DNA from: Euryodendron excelsum
Lineage: Eukaryota > Streptophyta > Magnoliopsida > Ericales > Pentaphylacaceae
Assembly (NCBI GenBank): GCA_033060915.1
Contig: CM065378.1
Location: forward strand, 17,660,001 to 17,724,000
Length of the DNA stretch: 64,000 bases
Direction: 5' to 3'
In this document: positions 1-11,128 of the stretch, in pieces
Position numbering within the stretch: the first letter of the stretch is position 1
Layout of the letters: every line of letters starts with the position of its first letter
The notes under the pieces: model-generated
What the model saw: the letters and a program-made list of their open reading frames with translations, nothing else
Told to the model about the DNA's origin: nothing
Databases searched by the model: none
Made by a program: the position numbers and the translations under genes

Positions 1-668
1 AGTGAAGTTGATAGTTTGGACTTTGCAGTAAAAGTTGGTTCTTTTTCATGAAAAGCTAGCACTTCTAAACATTGTCAACAACCATGAATATGTTCTTTGA
101 GGAACAAAAACAATAAACATCTTCTTGCAATGTAATTGAATGGTTGAATTACAATGGCTTGATGTATACATCTATTGAATTACCAAAAATACAGAAAAAT
201 ATGTACATATATCATGCATGGGGAGTCAAATTAACCGGTCATTGCATATACCAGGGTCTGTTGGAGAATTACATTATTAATTGGACCAAATTGGCCTGCA
301 GTAAGGCATGCAACTAGAGTTCGGAATGTAAACTTTAGACTTGAATTCCTTGTAGTAATAACATTTCATTTATTAACTAGTACTGGGAATTATTTTACGG
401 ATTTATTCACTTGAACATTTGGTAATAAGATTGAAGTACAATTGGAATTTGCAGCACCAAATGCATGGAAGCTCACATCCTAACCATGACTAACCTGTCG
501 ATCGCCATCATGATGATGGAAATTCAATGGAATGAACGGCCCAGATCCCTCGATAATTATCCATTGCAAAAAGGCTTTTACCATGTCATAGTAACTTGGG
601 CACCTCAAGTACTAAAACCGAATAATGCCCTCCAAAAACCACCCCTTTTCCGCATATCTCTTAGCACT
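1..668. other. Gene-free 5' flank
   Basis: AT-rich sequence upstream of the SWEET gene. Short open frames occur on both strands but none resembles a known family or is framed by convincing splice sites, so I see no gene here. Confidence 0.5.
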
Positions 669-981
669 TAGGCTTTGTTTAGAATTAGGAATAGGTATGG
701 GACAAGGAAGAGGGAAGGAAAGAGAGAAGAGAATCGATTTCCTTCTTGTATTCCCTCCTACTCTAAAAAATCGTTAGACAAAAACCCTTCATGAAATGAC
801 AAGAAATTATGAAAAAAGGAGGAGAAATTGTACATAGAACTAAAAATTTCTTGCATATCCTCGTCGCGCGCGTATTTTCTTTTCTACTTTGTTTTCCATT
901 GTAACCAAACAAGAAACAATAATTACTTTGCATTTTCTTTTCTTTTTTCCTCTCAATAAGTCCATGAAACAAACACCCTAA
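669..981. repeat. Possible MITE-like element
   Basis: The two ends are imperfect inverted repeats: the left end reads ggctttgttta and the reverse complement of the right end reads gggtgtttgttt. The interior is non-coding and rich in purine/pyrimidine runs. The flanks read ctta and taag, which does not give a clean target duplication. It could be a decayed class II miniature element or a chance inverted repeat. Confidence 0.3.
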
Positions 982-1221
982 GGAGGTCTAATTTGGGTTT
1001 TGAGTTCCATTCTTAAGCTGGGCACCTTTAATTGTCTCAAAGACAGCCAAAAAACTGCACTGCATCCAAATCGTCCTTATTTGAAGGCAGATAAGTTTGA
1101 CATAGTAAAAAGTGATTGTAAATTGGCTGTTACCCTAGACATACCATGAGAAGGATCACTTGCTGTCTGAAACTTGTGCGCTAGACGCTAAGGTTTTGAG
1201 AAACCTTGGAGCCACTGCCGA

Positions 1222-1224
<3 letters not shown>

Positions 1225-1254
<30 letters not shown>
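1225..1254. repeat. (CT)n microsatellite
   Basis: An uninterrupted CT run lies upstream of the SWEET start codon. Pyrimidine-rich dinucleotide runs are common in plant core promoters and 5' UTRs. Confidence 0.9.
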
Positions 1255-1258
<4 letters not shown>

Positions 1259-1452
1259 CTCTTCGTTAACTCCACTTTTTTCCATGTGTTGTTCTAAATG
1301 TAAAGGACGAATACATGTCAAGCAGAGTGACAAAGAGTGTGCATATGAGATAAGACCCAATCCGAATCTCTGTTCCCTTCCTCTTTCTTATTTATGGCCT
1401 TCTGTCTTTCTCTATCTGCACTGCTCAACAAACTCTTCCCGTAGTGCTTGCT

Positions 1453-1454
<2 letters not shown>

Positions 1455-1484
<30 letters not shown>
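1455..1484. repeat. (CT)n microsatellite in the SWEET 5' UTR
   Basis: A pure CT run ends eight bases before the SWEET ATG, so it is very probably transcribed as part of the leader. Confidence 0.85.
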
Positions 1485-1487
<3 letters not shown>

Positions 1488-1491
1488 AGCC

Positions 1492-1650
1492 ATGGTGTCT
1501 AGAGATGCTGCTCGAACAGCAGTTGGCGTTCTAGGTGGATGAGTTTGATCATTACAACACAAGAAACATGTTTAATTTCACTTCTTTGATTGTTGTTAGC
1601 ATCTTGATTGTTCTGCCACTCTCACACACCCAAACCCACTAGCTCATATG

Positions 1651-1705
<55 letters not shown>

Positions 1706-3173
1706 GTTTTCGGGTTTGAACGTTTCTCAGAACTGATGTGAGTTTGCTTTGTTTGTTTTCAGGAAACATCATTTCATTCATCTTGTTCATGTCACCAGTG
1801 TAAGCTCGATTTCCAATATTTTTTTAAGGGCATGCAGTAATATATATATATATATAAAATAAGCACTACCCCTAGATTTTTTTACATTAATTGACACCTA
1901 TCACTTAAATACCTTCATTGACTTCAGATTATAGTTATGATAATTAATTTGGTACATAAAAAATGAGGAAGATTTTGTGTTAATTAATATTGTCAAATTT
2001 CAGGCCAACTTTTGTTCAAATATGCAAGAAAGGGTCGGTGGAGCAGTACTCAGTAGCCCCATACCTTGCAACCTTAATGAACTGCGGCCTTTGGGTGCTG
2101 TACGGTCTGCCGATGGTACACCCACATAACTTCTTGGTCATAACCATTAATGGGATAGGAATTGTCATCGAGCTAGTGTATCTCCTCCTCTTTCTCCATT
2201 ACTCGGACCGGAGGAAGAGACTGAGAGTGCTAGTCTTAATGCTCGTTGAGCTCATAGTCATCGCCGGCCTCGCCCTTCTCGTTCTAATTCTGGCCCATAC
2301 CACCAAGCTTCGGTCTACCGTTGTAGGAAGCATAGCCATGCTGGGTAACGTCGTGATGTACGCTGCGCCGTTGTCGGTCATGGTTAGTCACCCCATCCCC
2401 CCACCGTCCGTGCAAATCTATATAGATATATATGTGTATATAATCTTTAGCTGGCCGGCTTGTACACAAAAAAAAAAAAAAATCTTAATTATTATAATTT
2501 AATTAATTTACTACTGATAAAGAATAATTTTGGTGATGCAGAGACTGGTGATTTCGACAAGAAGTGTGGAGTACATGCCATTTTCTGTTTCCCTGGCTTC
2601 CCTTGCTAACAGCATTTGCTGGACTATTTATGCCTTCATCGGTTTTGACCCCTTCATTATTGTAATCTATCTAATCTCTCTCTCACTCTCTCTCAATTTG
2701 TGTAAAATTACCGATTTGATCCGAGCTCTATATAATTTAAAGAAAAAAAAAAGTTTTTCATATAAATTGTACATAAAATCCAACTAAAAATAATGTGTTG
2801 GTATTTTTACGTAATAAAAAATTATTATAATGAGTGTTTTATTTCAAACTATATAACTATAACTTTATGCGCCGTTTTGTACATAGATTCTTATAAATTT
2901 TTTAGTTGTATATTATTATCCTAATATAAAAGAGTCTAACTGCTTAAACGGATCCATGGTTTTTCATTTCAGGCACCTAATGGGTTGGGCATGTTGTTTG
3001 GGTTGGCCCAGCTTGTACTCTACGCCAGATTCTACAAATCCACGAAGAGTGAGACGGTGGAACGGCAAGCCAAAGGCGAGATGGGCATGGCTGAGTCGAC
3101 TCTTTTTGGAAAAACCAAAAAGACAAGCAGTACGGCCCAGAATGCTCATGTTTCTGAGATCAACGGGTATTGA
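1492..3173 (+). CDS. SWEET bidirectional sugar transporter
   Basis: This is a uniporter of the MtN3/saliva (SWEET) family, which moves mono- or disaccharides across plasma or vacuolar membranes. Exons read 1492-1534, 1763-1799, 2004-2382, 2542-2661 and 2973-3173. All junctions are GT-AG, phases agree, and the sum is 780 nt or 259 residues, normal for the family. The start gives [15 protein letters not shown], typical of SWEET N-termini. The first MtN3 repeat (about residues 10-95) carries SPVPTF and [13 protein letters not shown]. The second (about 130-215) carries [15 protein letters not shown] and NSICWTIYA and ends in PNGLG. The hydrophilic tail is cytosolic by family topology. The long third exon has no intron where I recall many SWEET genes having one. 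The overall sequence looks like clade II (SWEET4-8), but I cannot place it exactly. No disabling change was seen. Confidence 0.93.
1652..1703. repeat. (GA)n microsatellite in SWEET intron 1
   Basis: A run of about 26 GA units sits in the first intron. It is purine-rich on the sense strand and likely length-polymorphic. Confidence 0.9.
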
Positions 3174-3509
3174 CTAATAAAGCTACTCTGGTTTGTCTCA
3201 CGTGTTGGGCCCATCAATCACCCACATAGTGGCACTACACTTTTACCCCCAAATTTATATTTTAACTATTTATTTCCTTGTTGCCCTTTAATCTTTGATC
3301 TTTCACTTATGGCTTTAAATGGCTATCATCATGTATGAGACAAAAAAAAAAAGAAAAGAAATAGCAATAAAGATAATAATACGACTGTTGACATTCTCGG
3401 GGTCATATTTACGGGCACAATCCTCTGTTATATATATGCTTTGATCGTAACACAAAATCATATGTAAAGTCCCTACTCTATTCAGGTTTCTAAACAATTT
3501 TTATTTTTT

Positions 3510-3541
<32 letters not shown>

Positions 3542-3875
3542 TTCCCAGCTTGTTAAAAGTTGTTAATTTATAAAGGAAATACCATGCTGATATATGCAAA
3601 TGTTTTTGATTCTGCAATTAATTTTAAATGAGGAAAATCAGGCAAAAAAATGTTCAAATACAAAGACAGAATATGAAACTTCTCACAGCCACTTTAAAGT
3701 AGAAATTATTTGTAGGAAAATCTGGCAAGAAAATGTTCTAATACACAGTCAGAGAATAAGGAACTGCAGACAGTCATGCTAAAGTATAAAATGTAATATC
3801 ATTTCTACAATCAAAACCTCCAGTTTTTAGTTGCTCGGAAACTTAGATGCTATAAGAATTAATGCAGTCTTGTAT
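3174..3875. other. Convergent spacer between SWEET and NLP locus A
   Basis: It holds the 3' flanks of both genes and a short GA run near 3514-3541. Much of it is duplicated at about 25.9-26.5 kb, which shows that SWEET and the chimeric NLP gene were already neighbours before the duplication. Confidence 0.7.
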
Positions 3876-4328
3876 CTATGATCTTTTCCTCTTCAGTCCT
3901 CCGCAGCTTTTACGTTTATTCCTGGAATCTGCATCCTTATCAAGAACCAGTAGATTGATTACTTGATTGCCCACTGAACTCGAAAATTTCAGACAATCCT
4001 GCAAGTCCTCATCACAGGCTATTAAGATCCACAGGTGATCCCCGTCCTCGTACTTCACTTTGAAGCTTCCAAGCTCTAACTCCAGTCTCTTTGCCACTTC
4101 TTTCTTCAATTCAACAAATCCAGATATCAAAGAGAGATGAAATTTTATTATGTCTTCTCGATATGTTGCCTTAAACGTCCTCATATCTTGCCTCGCTGTG
4201 AGCTGTGGCGAAATAGTACTAGTCGCGGCTTGCCTCGGAGCTGGATCATAACACAAAGGCACTCTCGATGCTATCTGAGGTTGTGTAAACACAAGAGCAT
4301 TGGGATTTGGATAAGTAGCCGAAGGAGT
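3876..4328 (-). pseudogene. PB1 domain of locus A, beyond a premature stop
   Basis: This is the continuation of the locus A frame after the TAA at 4331-4329. It stays open for about 150 codons and ends in a basic tail GLKRKRS. It encodes a PB1 domain, the module by which NLPs pair with each other: it opens TFKATYREDIIKF and keeps the acidic stretch KYEDGDHLWILIACDEDL. Paralogue B has a serine codon where A has the stop. Either the domain is lost to translation, or it is made only by readthrough or as a separate product. The absence of any other lesion suggests a recent loss or a sequence error. Confidence 0.75.
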
Positions 4329-7300
4329 TTATTCTTTTTGTTGAAATGCCAATTTAGAGGGACCCCTAGCTGCTTCTCCACTTTTTTCGCAAATAGATAT
4401 TGAAATCGGCAAATCCATAGCAGGATTATTAGGAGGGAAAGAATCATAAGAAGGGTCTTTTATGTTCCCTTCTTCTTTTGAACCATTCTCCACATTCGAC
4501 TGGTTTGAGCCCTCGATAAAATTTGGCAGCAACTCGTTGTGCTCCTGAACGTGCCCAACTATTTCATTCTCTATCCCAGCTTGTCCTGGTTCAGGGGGTT
4601 TAGTGCCTGATGAGTTCCGATGGTTGGATCCAACAGCAACCGGAAGTGAACTGGTAGGACTGAGTGGTTCTTCTGCCGCTTGGACAGATTCATTTACAAG
4701 CTTTGGCTTGAAGAGAGAGCCATTACCATTGTTTTTCCTGCAATGTGGCCACCGAACGATCCCATGGTCCCTATGGATGATGCGCTTAAATGTGGATACA
4801 CTAACTGCATGAGCAAGAATATCTAGATAAGAAAACTGCATTTTTTTCATTGCTTCTGCAAGAGAACTATCCAGCTTCTCCTTGATGAATTAGTATGGTT
4901 AAAAACAAGAGCAAGATTGCAAGCAACATTTAATTAAGCGTCGAGACTTACCACCGAAGTAATCAGCAGTATCTTTACGGCTACGACCAAAATGTTGTTG
5001 GAGATCCGCTAAACTAATAGAACTCCTCGTAGTAACACATTTACTTGCATTTTTCTTCTTTGAATGAGATACTGTAGGGGTGCTCTGATCTTCCCTGACA
5101 CCATGTGTTCTGCTGTCTGTAGCATTAAACTCCGCCGATGATTCTTGTTCACATGAACCAAGCTGCACCATCTCGCCTCCGGTTGGTGAGGCTATTGGCC
5201 GAGGCGAAGATCTAGCAGGTCGACAAGTTTGGATACACAGAGGCCTCGAATCAAGATTCTCATCCATAGACGGACTGAAAACTTCGACCGATACTTCCTT
5301 CGTGGTTGCATTTGCCCCAACATGTGTTATGCTATTTGCAGCATCAAATTCCACCAATGATTGTTGTTCTGATGAACAAAGCTGCGTCATCTCTCCTCCA
5401 GTTGGTGGGCCTATAGGCCGAGTTGAAGATCTGGCAGGATAGGGAATTTGGATACATTGAGGCCTTGGATCAAGATTCTCATCCATAGATGGACCGAAAA
5501 ATTCAACAAACACTTCATTCATTGTTGGATTTGCCCCAACAAAATGTGTTCCACTGGTCGTAGCATCAAATTCCACAAAGGATTGTTGTTCCGACAAACC
5601 AAGCTGCACCATCTCTCCTCCAGTTGGTAAGGCTATAGGCTGAGGTGAAGATCTAGCAGGCCAGGGAATTTGGGTACGTTGAAGCCACGAATCAAAATTT
5701 TCATGCATAGATGGACCGAAAAATTCAACAAACACTTCATTCAATGTTGGATTTGCCCCAACAAAATGTGTTCTGCTGTTCGTAGCATCAAATTCCACAA
5801 AGGATTGTTGTTCTGACAAGCCATGCTGCAGCTGCACCAACTCTCCTCCATTTGGTAAGGCTATAGGCTGAGGTGATGAATCAAGCTGCACAATTCCGAC
5901 TTAGAAATGAAGCTCCTTGATAACACGATATTGATATGCAGAAGGGGGAGAGGACTAACCTGATGAGCAGTCCATGCTCTTAAACTTCTAAGGAACTGTG
6001 TCACTTCCTCTTCAACTTGGATAGACGGAAACACTTGTGTCTTTAGTGGTAAGTTCAAGGGGTGAATCTGCCTATTATCTGTAAGTCCAATAAACTGTGC
6101 GTCTTCGTGAATACTGTGTAACCTAAAATTGATTTTACAGATCTGATCAACAGTTCGCTGCTGAAGTGCAGTATCTCCTCGCCACAGACGTGCTTCAAAT
6201 ATGAACTTATCCAGCACATTATCAGCCTCATATGCTACAGTCTTGAGTTTCCCAAGCAAATGCCGCACCATGTTCATTTCTACTATTTGCTGGTTCTCAG
6301 CATCAGATAATAGAGCATAAGCAGTTTTCAACATTCTACCAAGCCGTTCAATGCCAACTAAAATGCGATTTGTCTGGCTTCCCTTAGCGGTAACTGCAAG
6401 GAGAGAAATGCTTGAGAACTCTGAATTCTCATAAAAGATAACAGAACTGCAAGATTATTCATCGGCAAGTATCATATATATATATATATATATATATATG
6501 TATAGTGGAGAAAAAGGTACCATAACCAACGGAGGTTGATTTAGTTGGTAAATATCGGCCACTTCGCTTGAAGACGCCTAGATTTGATTCTCGCTGCCGT
6601 TCCCGTCTAGTATGTTTCAAAGGCACGTAAGTCCAATTTGATTCTCCCAGCCATTCCCATCTAGTAGGTATCAAAGGCATGTAAGTCCCATATACGTCCG
6701 GCTCGCGTCTTGCCCTGGCCTTGGAATGGGGATAGCATCCCCTAATACTAAACCTTTCTGAACCAAAAATAAATAAATAAATAAATACCATAATAGAAGA
6801 GAACCGAAACCAGAAATTTTGCAGGAAAAGCAAAAAAGACTAGACATCCATAGTTTTTTTTTTTTTTGGCTAACCGGGAGTCCTGCTAGACATACATAGA
6901 TTATCAATAAAGATGGACCATGAATGAATGGTCGACTCCCCACAAAAGTTTTTAAAAAAATTCATGTTAACTGGCAGTTCAAAATCGGCGCAGCCAGATA
7001 ACATACCAAAACAAATCAACAATTTCACTCAATTTTTTTCCCATTGGAGCATTGGAAGCTGAATAAAGGAAAAAAAAAATCAAATATAAGAACAAAAATA
7101 AAAGCAAAAGCCGGAGAAAAAGTAGGCAACATTCAATTCAAACCAACCTAAAGAGTAAAGCATAAATGGCATCTGGGAGTCCAGATTCTAACAATGGGAG
7201 GGGGGCATGAGAGAGAGAGAGAGAGAGAGAGAGATACCGCGGGGGGAGGCGGACGGTGGAGACATGTTGGGAATCGGCAAGGAAGCATCGAAACCGATGT

Positions 7301-7445
7301 GGCCGTCGAAGAACTCCGGTGACGCGGTCTGATCATGCCGTGGCACCACGCCGATACTCCAGGCGGCGGGTGTGGGCGGAGGTGAGTACATGGGCCAGCT
7401 CCTCAAGAGCTCCAGTACAGAATCTTGTTCATCTTGCTGGGACAT
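4329..7445 (-). CDS. Chimeric NLP-like gene: Rx_N-like coiled coil, tandem repeats, RWP-RK (locus A)
   Basis: Exons on the minus strand are 7445-7238, 6393-5960, 5885-4952 and 4804-4329. All have GT-AG borders and matching phases, giving 683 residues before the TAA. Exon 1 gives a leader starting MSQQDEQDSVLELL. Exon 2 (residues 70-214) resembles the Rx_N coiled coil of CNL immune receptors, with LLSDAENQQ, LKTVAYEADNVLDKF and a KINFRLHSIHEDAQFIGL tail. Exon 3 holds tandem ~75-residue repeats, then the first half of an RWP-RK domain (SSISLADLQQHFGRSRKDTA). Exon 4 completes it with VSVSTFKRIIHRDHGIVRWP. RWP-RK proteins bind DNA in the nucleus; the family member nearby (C) is an ordinary NLP. 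The GAF-like region of NLPs is missing. The canonical RWPSRK core reads RWPHCRK. Whether the gene is functional is unknown; the product would be an NLP lacking sensor and PB1 but carrying an NLR-type coiled coil. Confidence 0.75.
5100..5879 (-). repeat. Intragenic tandem repeats, ~75 codons each
   Basis: Three full units of 76, 74 and 73 residues begin at 5879, 5651 and 5429. A partial fourth unit begins at 5210. Each starts near SSPQPIALPTGGEMVQL and contains SEQQSFVEFDAT and FGPSMDENLDPRP. All units are in phase. Gene C has one diverged equivalent just before its RWP-RK domain, so the repeats look like an amplified NLP linker. Confidence 0.85.
6526..6785 (+). mobile_element. SINE in intron 1 of locus A
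   Basis: The insertion is bounded by perfect 8-bp duplications taccataa at 6518-6525 and 6786-6793. It contains box A-like (tagttggtaaatatcgg) and box B-like (agatttgattctcg) motifs of a tRNA-derived pol III promoter, and ends in an A-rich aaataaataaata tail. The paralogous intron in pseudogene B (about 29160-29190) has an uninterrupted empty site, so insertion came after the A/B duplication. Confidence 0.8.
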
Positions 7446-8321
7446 TTTCGGTGCAATCTACCCAGCAACCCCCATCCGCTTCCCTTGTTATATAGAATAG
7501 AAAACAGAGAGTCGAAGAAAGGTAATCAAAAGGTTGAGGGTTCAGTGCGTCTGATCTTAATAATAATAATAATAAAAAGGTTCGGGGTTCAGGGAACCCT
7601 TTTCTTCATTCGTTCATGTATTCACTTCTTCTTTATTATTAATTCTGTGTTGACTAAGAAAAAAATAATAACTTGTGGAGGAAACATAACATAATTAAAA
7701 AAAAAGACAAATTAGAAGGACATCTTGAGATTTCTGATAATAACAGATCGTTCTTTCATAATTGTCGAAACCACACTGACCTTCTCTATGAGTTTTATCC
7801 CACTAACGGCGTTAATGGGGAGAGTATTTTTACTATTTTACCGCTTTAAAAGAAAAAGTCAACAAATTATTTTTCCAGCTCATCTTCATCGTCAACGTGT
7901 TTCCATTACGATTTTTCTTTCTAAATGGTCAGATGCTCGCTTCTCTCTCTCTCTTTTTCGCAGGGCTTCTTTCTCTTAAAAACACCAGTCCGCCACCATA
8001 ATTTTCTCAATTTTTCATCTTCTTCTTCTTTCTCTGTCTCGCTCTCTTTGTAACTTTAATCATTACCACATCCATCACATGAAACCCAGTAGTAGGTGTC
8101 ACCATACCATTCATGGCCATAGCTGGACCAACCACTATCATTGCCCTGTTCCCTCACCAAACCACCTCCCACGCAATGATGAATTTAGAAATTTTTATTA
8201 ATGGTATCATATAGAAACTTAAACACAAATTCTAAAATAAGAGATTAAAAAAATAATATATTAATGCTAAGCTTTTTAACCAAAAAAATTAAAAAAAAAA
8301 ACATGTAAATAAATGTACCCT
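7446..8321. other. 5' flank of locus A, no gene
   Basis: AT-rich sequence. Parts match the flanks of D exon 1 (24.0-24.2 kb) and B exon 1 (29.8 kb), including the ttcttcattcgtt region, so the promoter was duplicated with the gene. A short TAA-type microsatellite lies near 7556-7575. No coding sequence was recognised. Confidence 0.55.
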
Positions 8322-9080
8322 TACAATTGTCCTCGACTATATTTTAGATTCTGAAATTGTTGCATAATGACCTCATTATCAATATTATTAAATACATCAT
8401 TCTCAATATATGTTACCAAATAATTATTCATCCACTGATCTCTCATTCAGTTTTGCAATATGTTCTTTATGAATTTCATTGCTGAAAAAGTTCTTTCTAC
8501 TGAACCCAAATCATCTACCTCCTTAGTATGCCTCTTTCTCTGCCCCTCGGTATCATTGGTCCACATCATCAATGTGATAAATACAAATATATGTGAAAAG
8601 GAAAGTTTTCTTAGTAATAAATCTTCATATTTGTCACATTGATAATATGAGCCAATAAAATTGAGGAAGAAAAGAAAGAGGCATACTAAAGAGATATAAT
8701 ATCTTGATTCCTTTCTACTGTTGTGGTCACGATTGATAAAATCAACTCTAATTTTATAAGCAAATGGACTAGCGGATATATTATATCTTTATTCGTTTCT
8801 ACCAACTTTTTAGCAAGATTATCAATTCCTTATAGTTTTGCAAACGCATTGTTGGAGTACATATCAATAATGTAATTCTGAAGTTGATTGTCAAGAATCA
8901 TCAAGTCTACCGCAGAAAAATCAGATGGATAAAATTCAACAAGACGTATTAACTTTTTCTTATCAAAAGCAGAAAATGAATCATTAGGACTCAAGCAAGC
9001 CACACAAAAAAGCAACTCAATATTCCTCTCTGTAAAATGATTATTAAACTATTGAAACTGCATATCTATAATTGTGTAGA
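8322..9080 (-). pseudogene. hAT-type transposase C-terminal remnant (TTF/ZMYM1-like)
   Basis: Minus-strand reading gives IDMQFQ, then a stop, FTERNIELLFCVACL, FSAFDKKKLIRLVEFYPSDF and LDNQLQNYIIDM. After a frame shift come LELILSIVTTTVER, then RTFSAMKFIKN, and finally MNNYLVTYIENDVFNNID, ending KYSRGQL and a stop at about 8322. These match the hAT dimerisation region of plant TTF-type/ZMYM1-like transposase proteins. The frame is broken by stops, by a frameshift and by a foldback insertion. The N-terminal part is gone, ending at the chromovirus boundary. It is a dead DNA transposon fragment. Confidence 0.75.
8519..8694. repeat. Foldback (MITE-like) insertion inside the hAT remnant
   Basis: The two halves, about 8519-8597 and 8614-8694, are imperfect inverted copies. 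For example, left ccttagtatgcctctttct pairs with right agaaagaggcatactaaag, and atcaatgtgataaata pairs with the complement of atatttgtcacattgat. It interrupts the transposase frame between VER and TFSAMK, so it arrived after the hAT element. Confidence 0.7.
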
Positions 9081-11128
9081 ATAACTCAACACGATAACAA
9101 GGGCAACAACAAGAGAAAGAAGCCCGATGACAAGGGTAAGAAGTTTACTAAGAAGGTTGAGACCGACACAGTTGGCATAGAGGCTAAAAAGAAGAGAGTG
9201 CCCACCAAAGGGTTGATGTTTGTTGATGTCAAGATCAATGGCAAGCCCATTCGTGCACTGATTGACACCAATGCCATCCACAACTTTGTTGCTGGACTGA
9301 GGTGGAAAGGCTGGGGTTATCTTTGGAGAAGGACTCTAGCAATATTAAGGCCATGAACTCGGCAGCGTAGCCCATCTATGTTATTGCATGAGCGGTGCCT
9401 ATGAAGGTAAGCTCATGGAAAGGAAAAGCCAACTTTACTACAGTGCTTATGAATGATTTTCAAGCCATCCTTGGGTTGAAATTTTTGAGAAATGCGAAGA
9501 CGACGGTGATGCCATATTCAAATTCAATGTGTGTGATGGGTGAGAAGTTGTGCTTGATCTCAACCATGTCAACCACCAACCGCGAGAAGTTCATTTTGGC
9601 AATGCAACTGAATCAAAGGGCTAAGCGGGGTGAACAGACTTAGGTTGCTGTGTTGAAACTGGATGAGTTCCTTGCGGAAGGGCCGGTACCCACACCAATG
9701 AAGAAGGTATTGAGGCAATTTGCAGATGTCTTTCTGGAGAAGTTGCCATAAGAGTTACCTCCTCATTGGGGAGTTGATCATACTATTGAGTTGGTGCATA
9801 GGGCAAAGCCACTAGCAAGGGCTCCTTCTAGAATGGTTATACCAAAGTTAGAAGAGTTGCAAAAGCAGTTGAAGGAATTACTTGATGCAGGCTTCATTAG
9901 GCCATCCAAGGCTCCCTATGGTGCGCCTGTGTTGTTCCAGAAGAAGCATGATGGTAGTTTAAGGATGTGAATAAACTACCAAGCTCTCAATAAGCTCACA
10001 ATCAAGAATAAGTATCCTATTCCGGGGATTGCGGACTCTTTTGACCAATTGAGTAAGGTAAAGTACTTCACTAAGCTGGACTTGAGATCGGGGTACAACC
10101 AAGTGAGAATTGTTGAGGGTGATGAAGCCAAGACGACTAGTGTCACTCGTTATGGCTCGTATGAGTTTTTAGTCATGCCATTTGGCTTAACAAACACACC
10201 AACGACCTTTTGCACAATGATGAATGAAGTTCTTGATGGGTACCTTGACCAGTTTGTGGTGGTATACATTAATGACATTGTGGCCTACAATGCTATGATG
10301 GAGGAGCATGTGGAACATTTGGCTAAGGTCTTTGCTAGGTTACGGGAACATAAGTTGTATGTAAAGCTTAAGAAATGTGAGTTTGCTAGAGAAAGGATTA
10401 AATTCTTAGGTCATATTGTTGGACATGGCAGAATTCGTATGGATCAGGACAAGGTGAAAGCTATTAAGGAGTAGCAACCGCCAACCAATGTGTCGGAGAT
10501 GCATTCTTTCCTTGGTTTGGCCAACTACTATTGAAAGTTTGTTGAAGACTACTCAAAAATAGCGACATCGTTGACTGAACTATTGAAGAAGGGTAAGGCC
10601 TACATGTGGACTGAAGAGTGCCAACGTGCCTTTACCGAGCTAAAGGAGGCTATGATGAAGGATCTTGTGCTAGCTCTGCCAGATATTGGTAAACCATTTG
10701 AGGTGCAGACGGATGCTTCAGACTTTGCTTTAGGAGGTGATCTATTGTAAGATGGACATCCTATTGCCTTTGAAAGTAGGAAACTTAATGATACCGAATG
10801 TAGATGCACAACACATGAGAAAGAGTTACTTGCAGTTGTGCATTGCTTGTGGATTTGGAGGCATTACTTGTTGGGGACACGTTTTGTGGTCAAGACTGAC
10901 AACATGACAGTTAGTCATTTCTTGACACAGCCCAAGTTGAATGCAAGGCAGGCACAGTGGCAGGAGAAACTGGCTGAGTTTTACTTTGCATTGGAGTACA
11001 AAGCTAGTGCCACTAATCATGTAATTGATGCTTTGAGTCGGCGTGGAGAGTTAGCTGCGTGTCACTACATGGGTACTCTTTCCGCTATCTCTAACAAAAT
11101 TCAGGGACAAATTAAAGCCAATCTAGAC

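Noticed and set aside
2199..2469. Two minus-strand open frames over SWEET exon 3
   Set aside because: They are antisense shadows of the SWEET coding exon, with no family resemblance.
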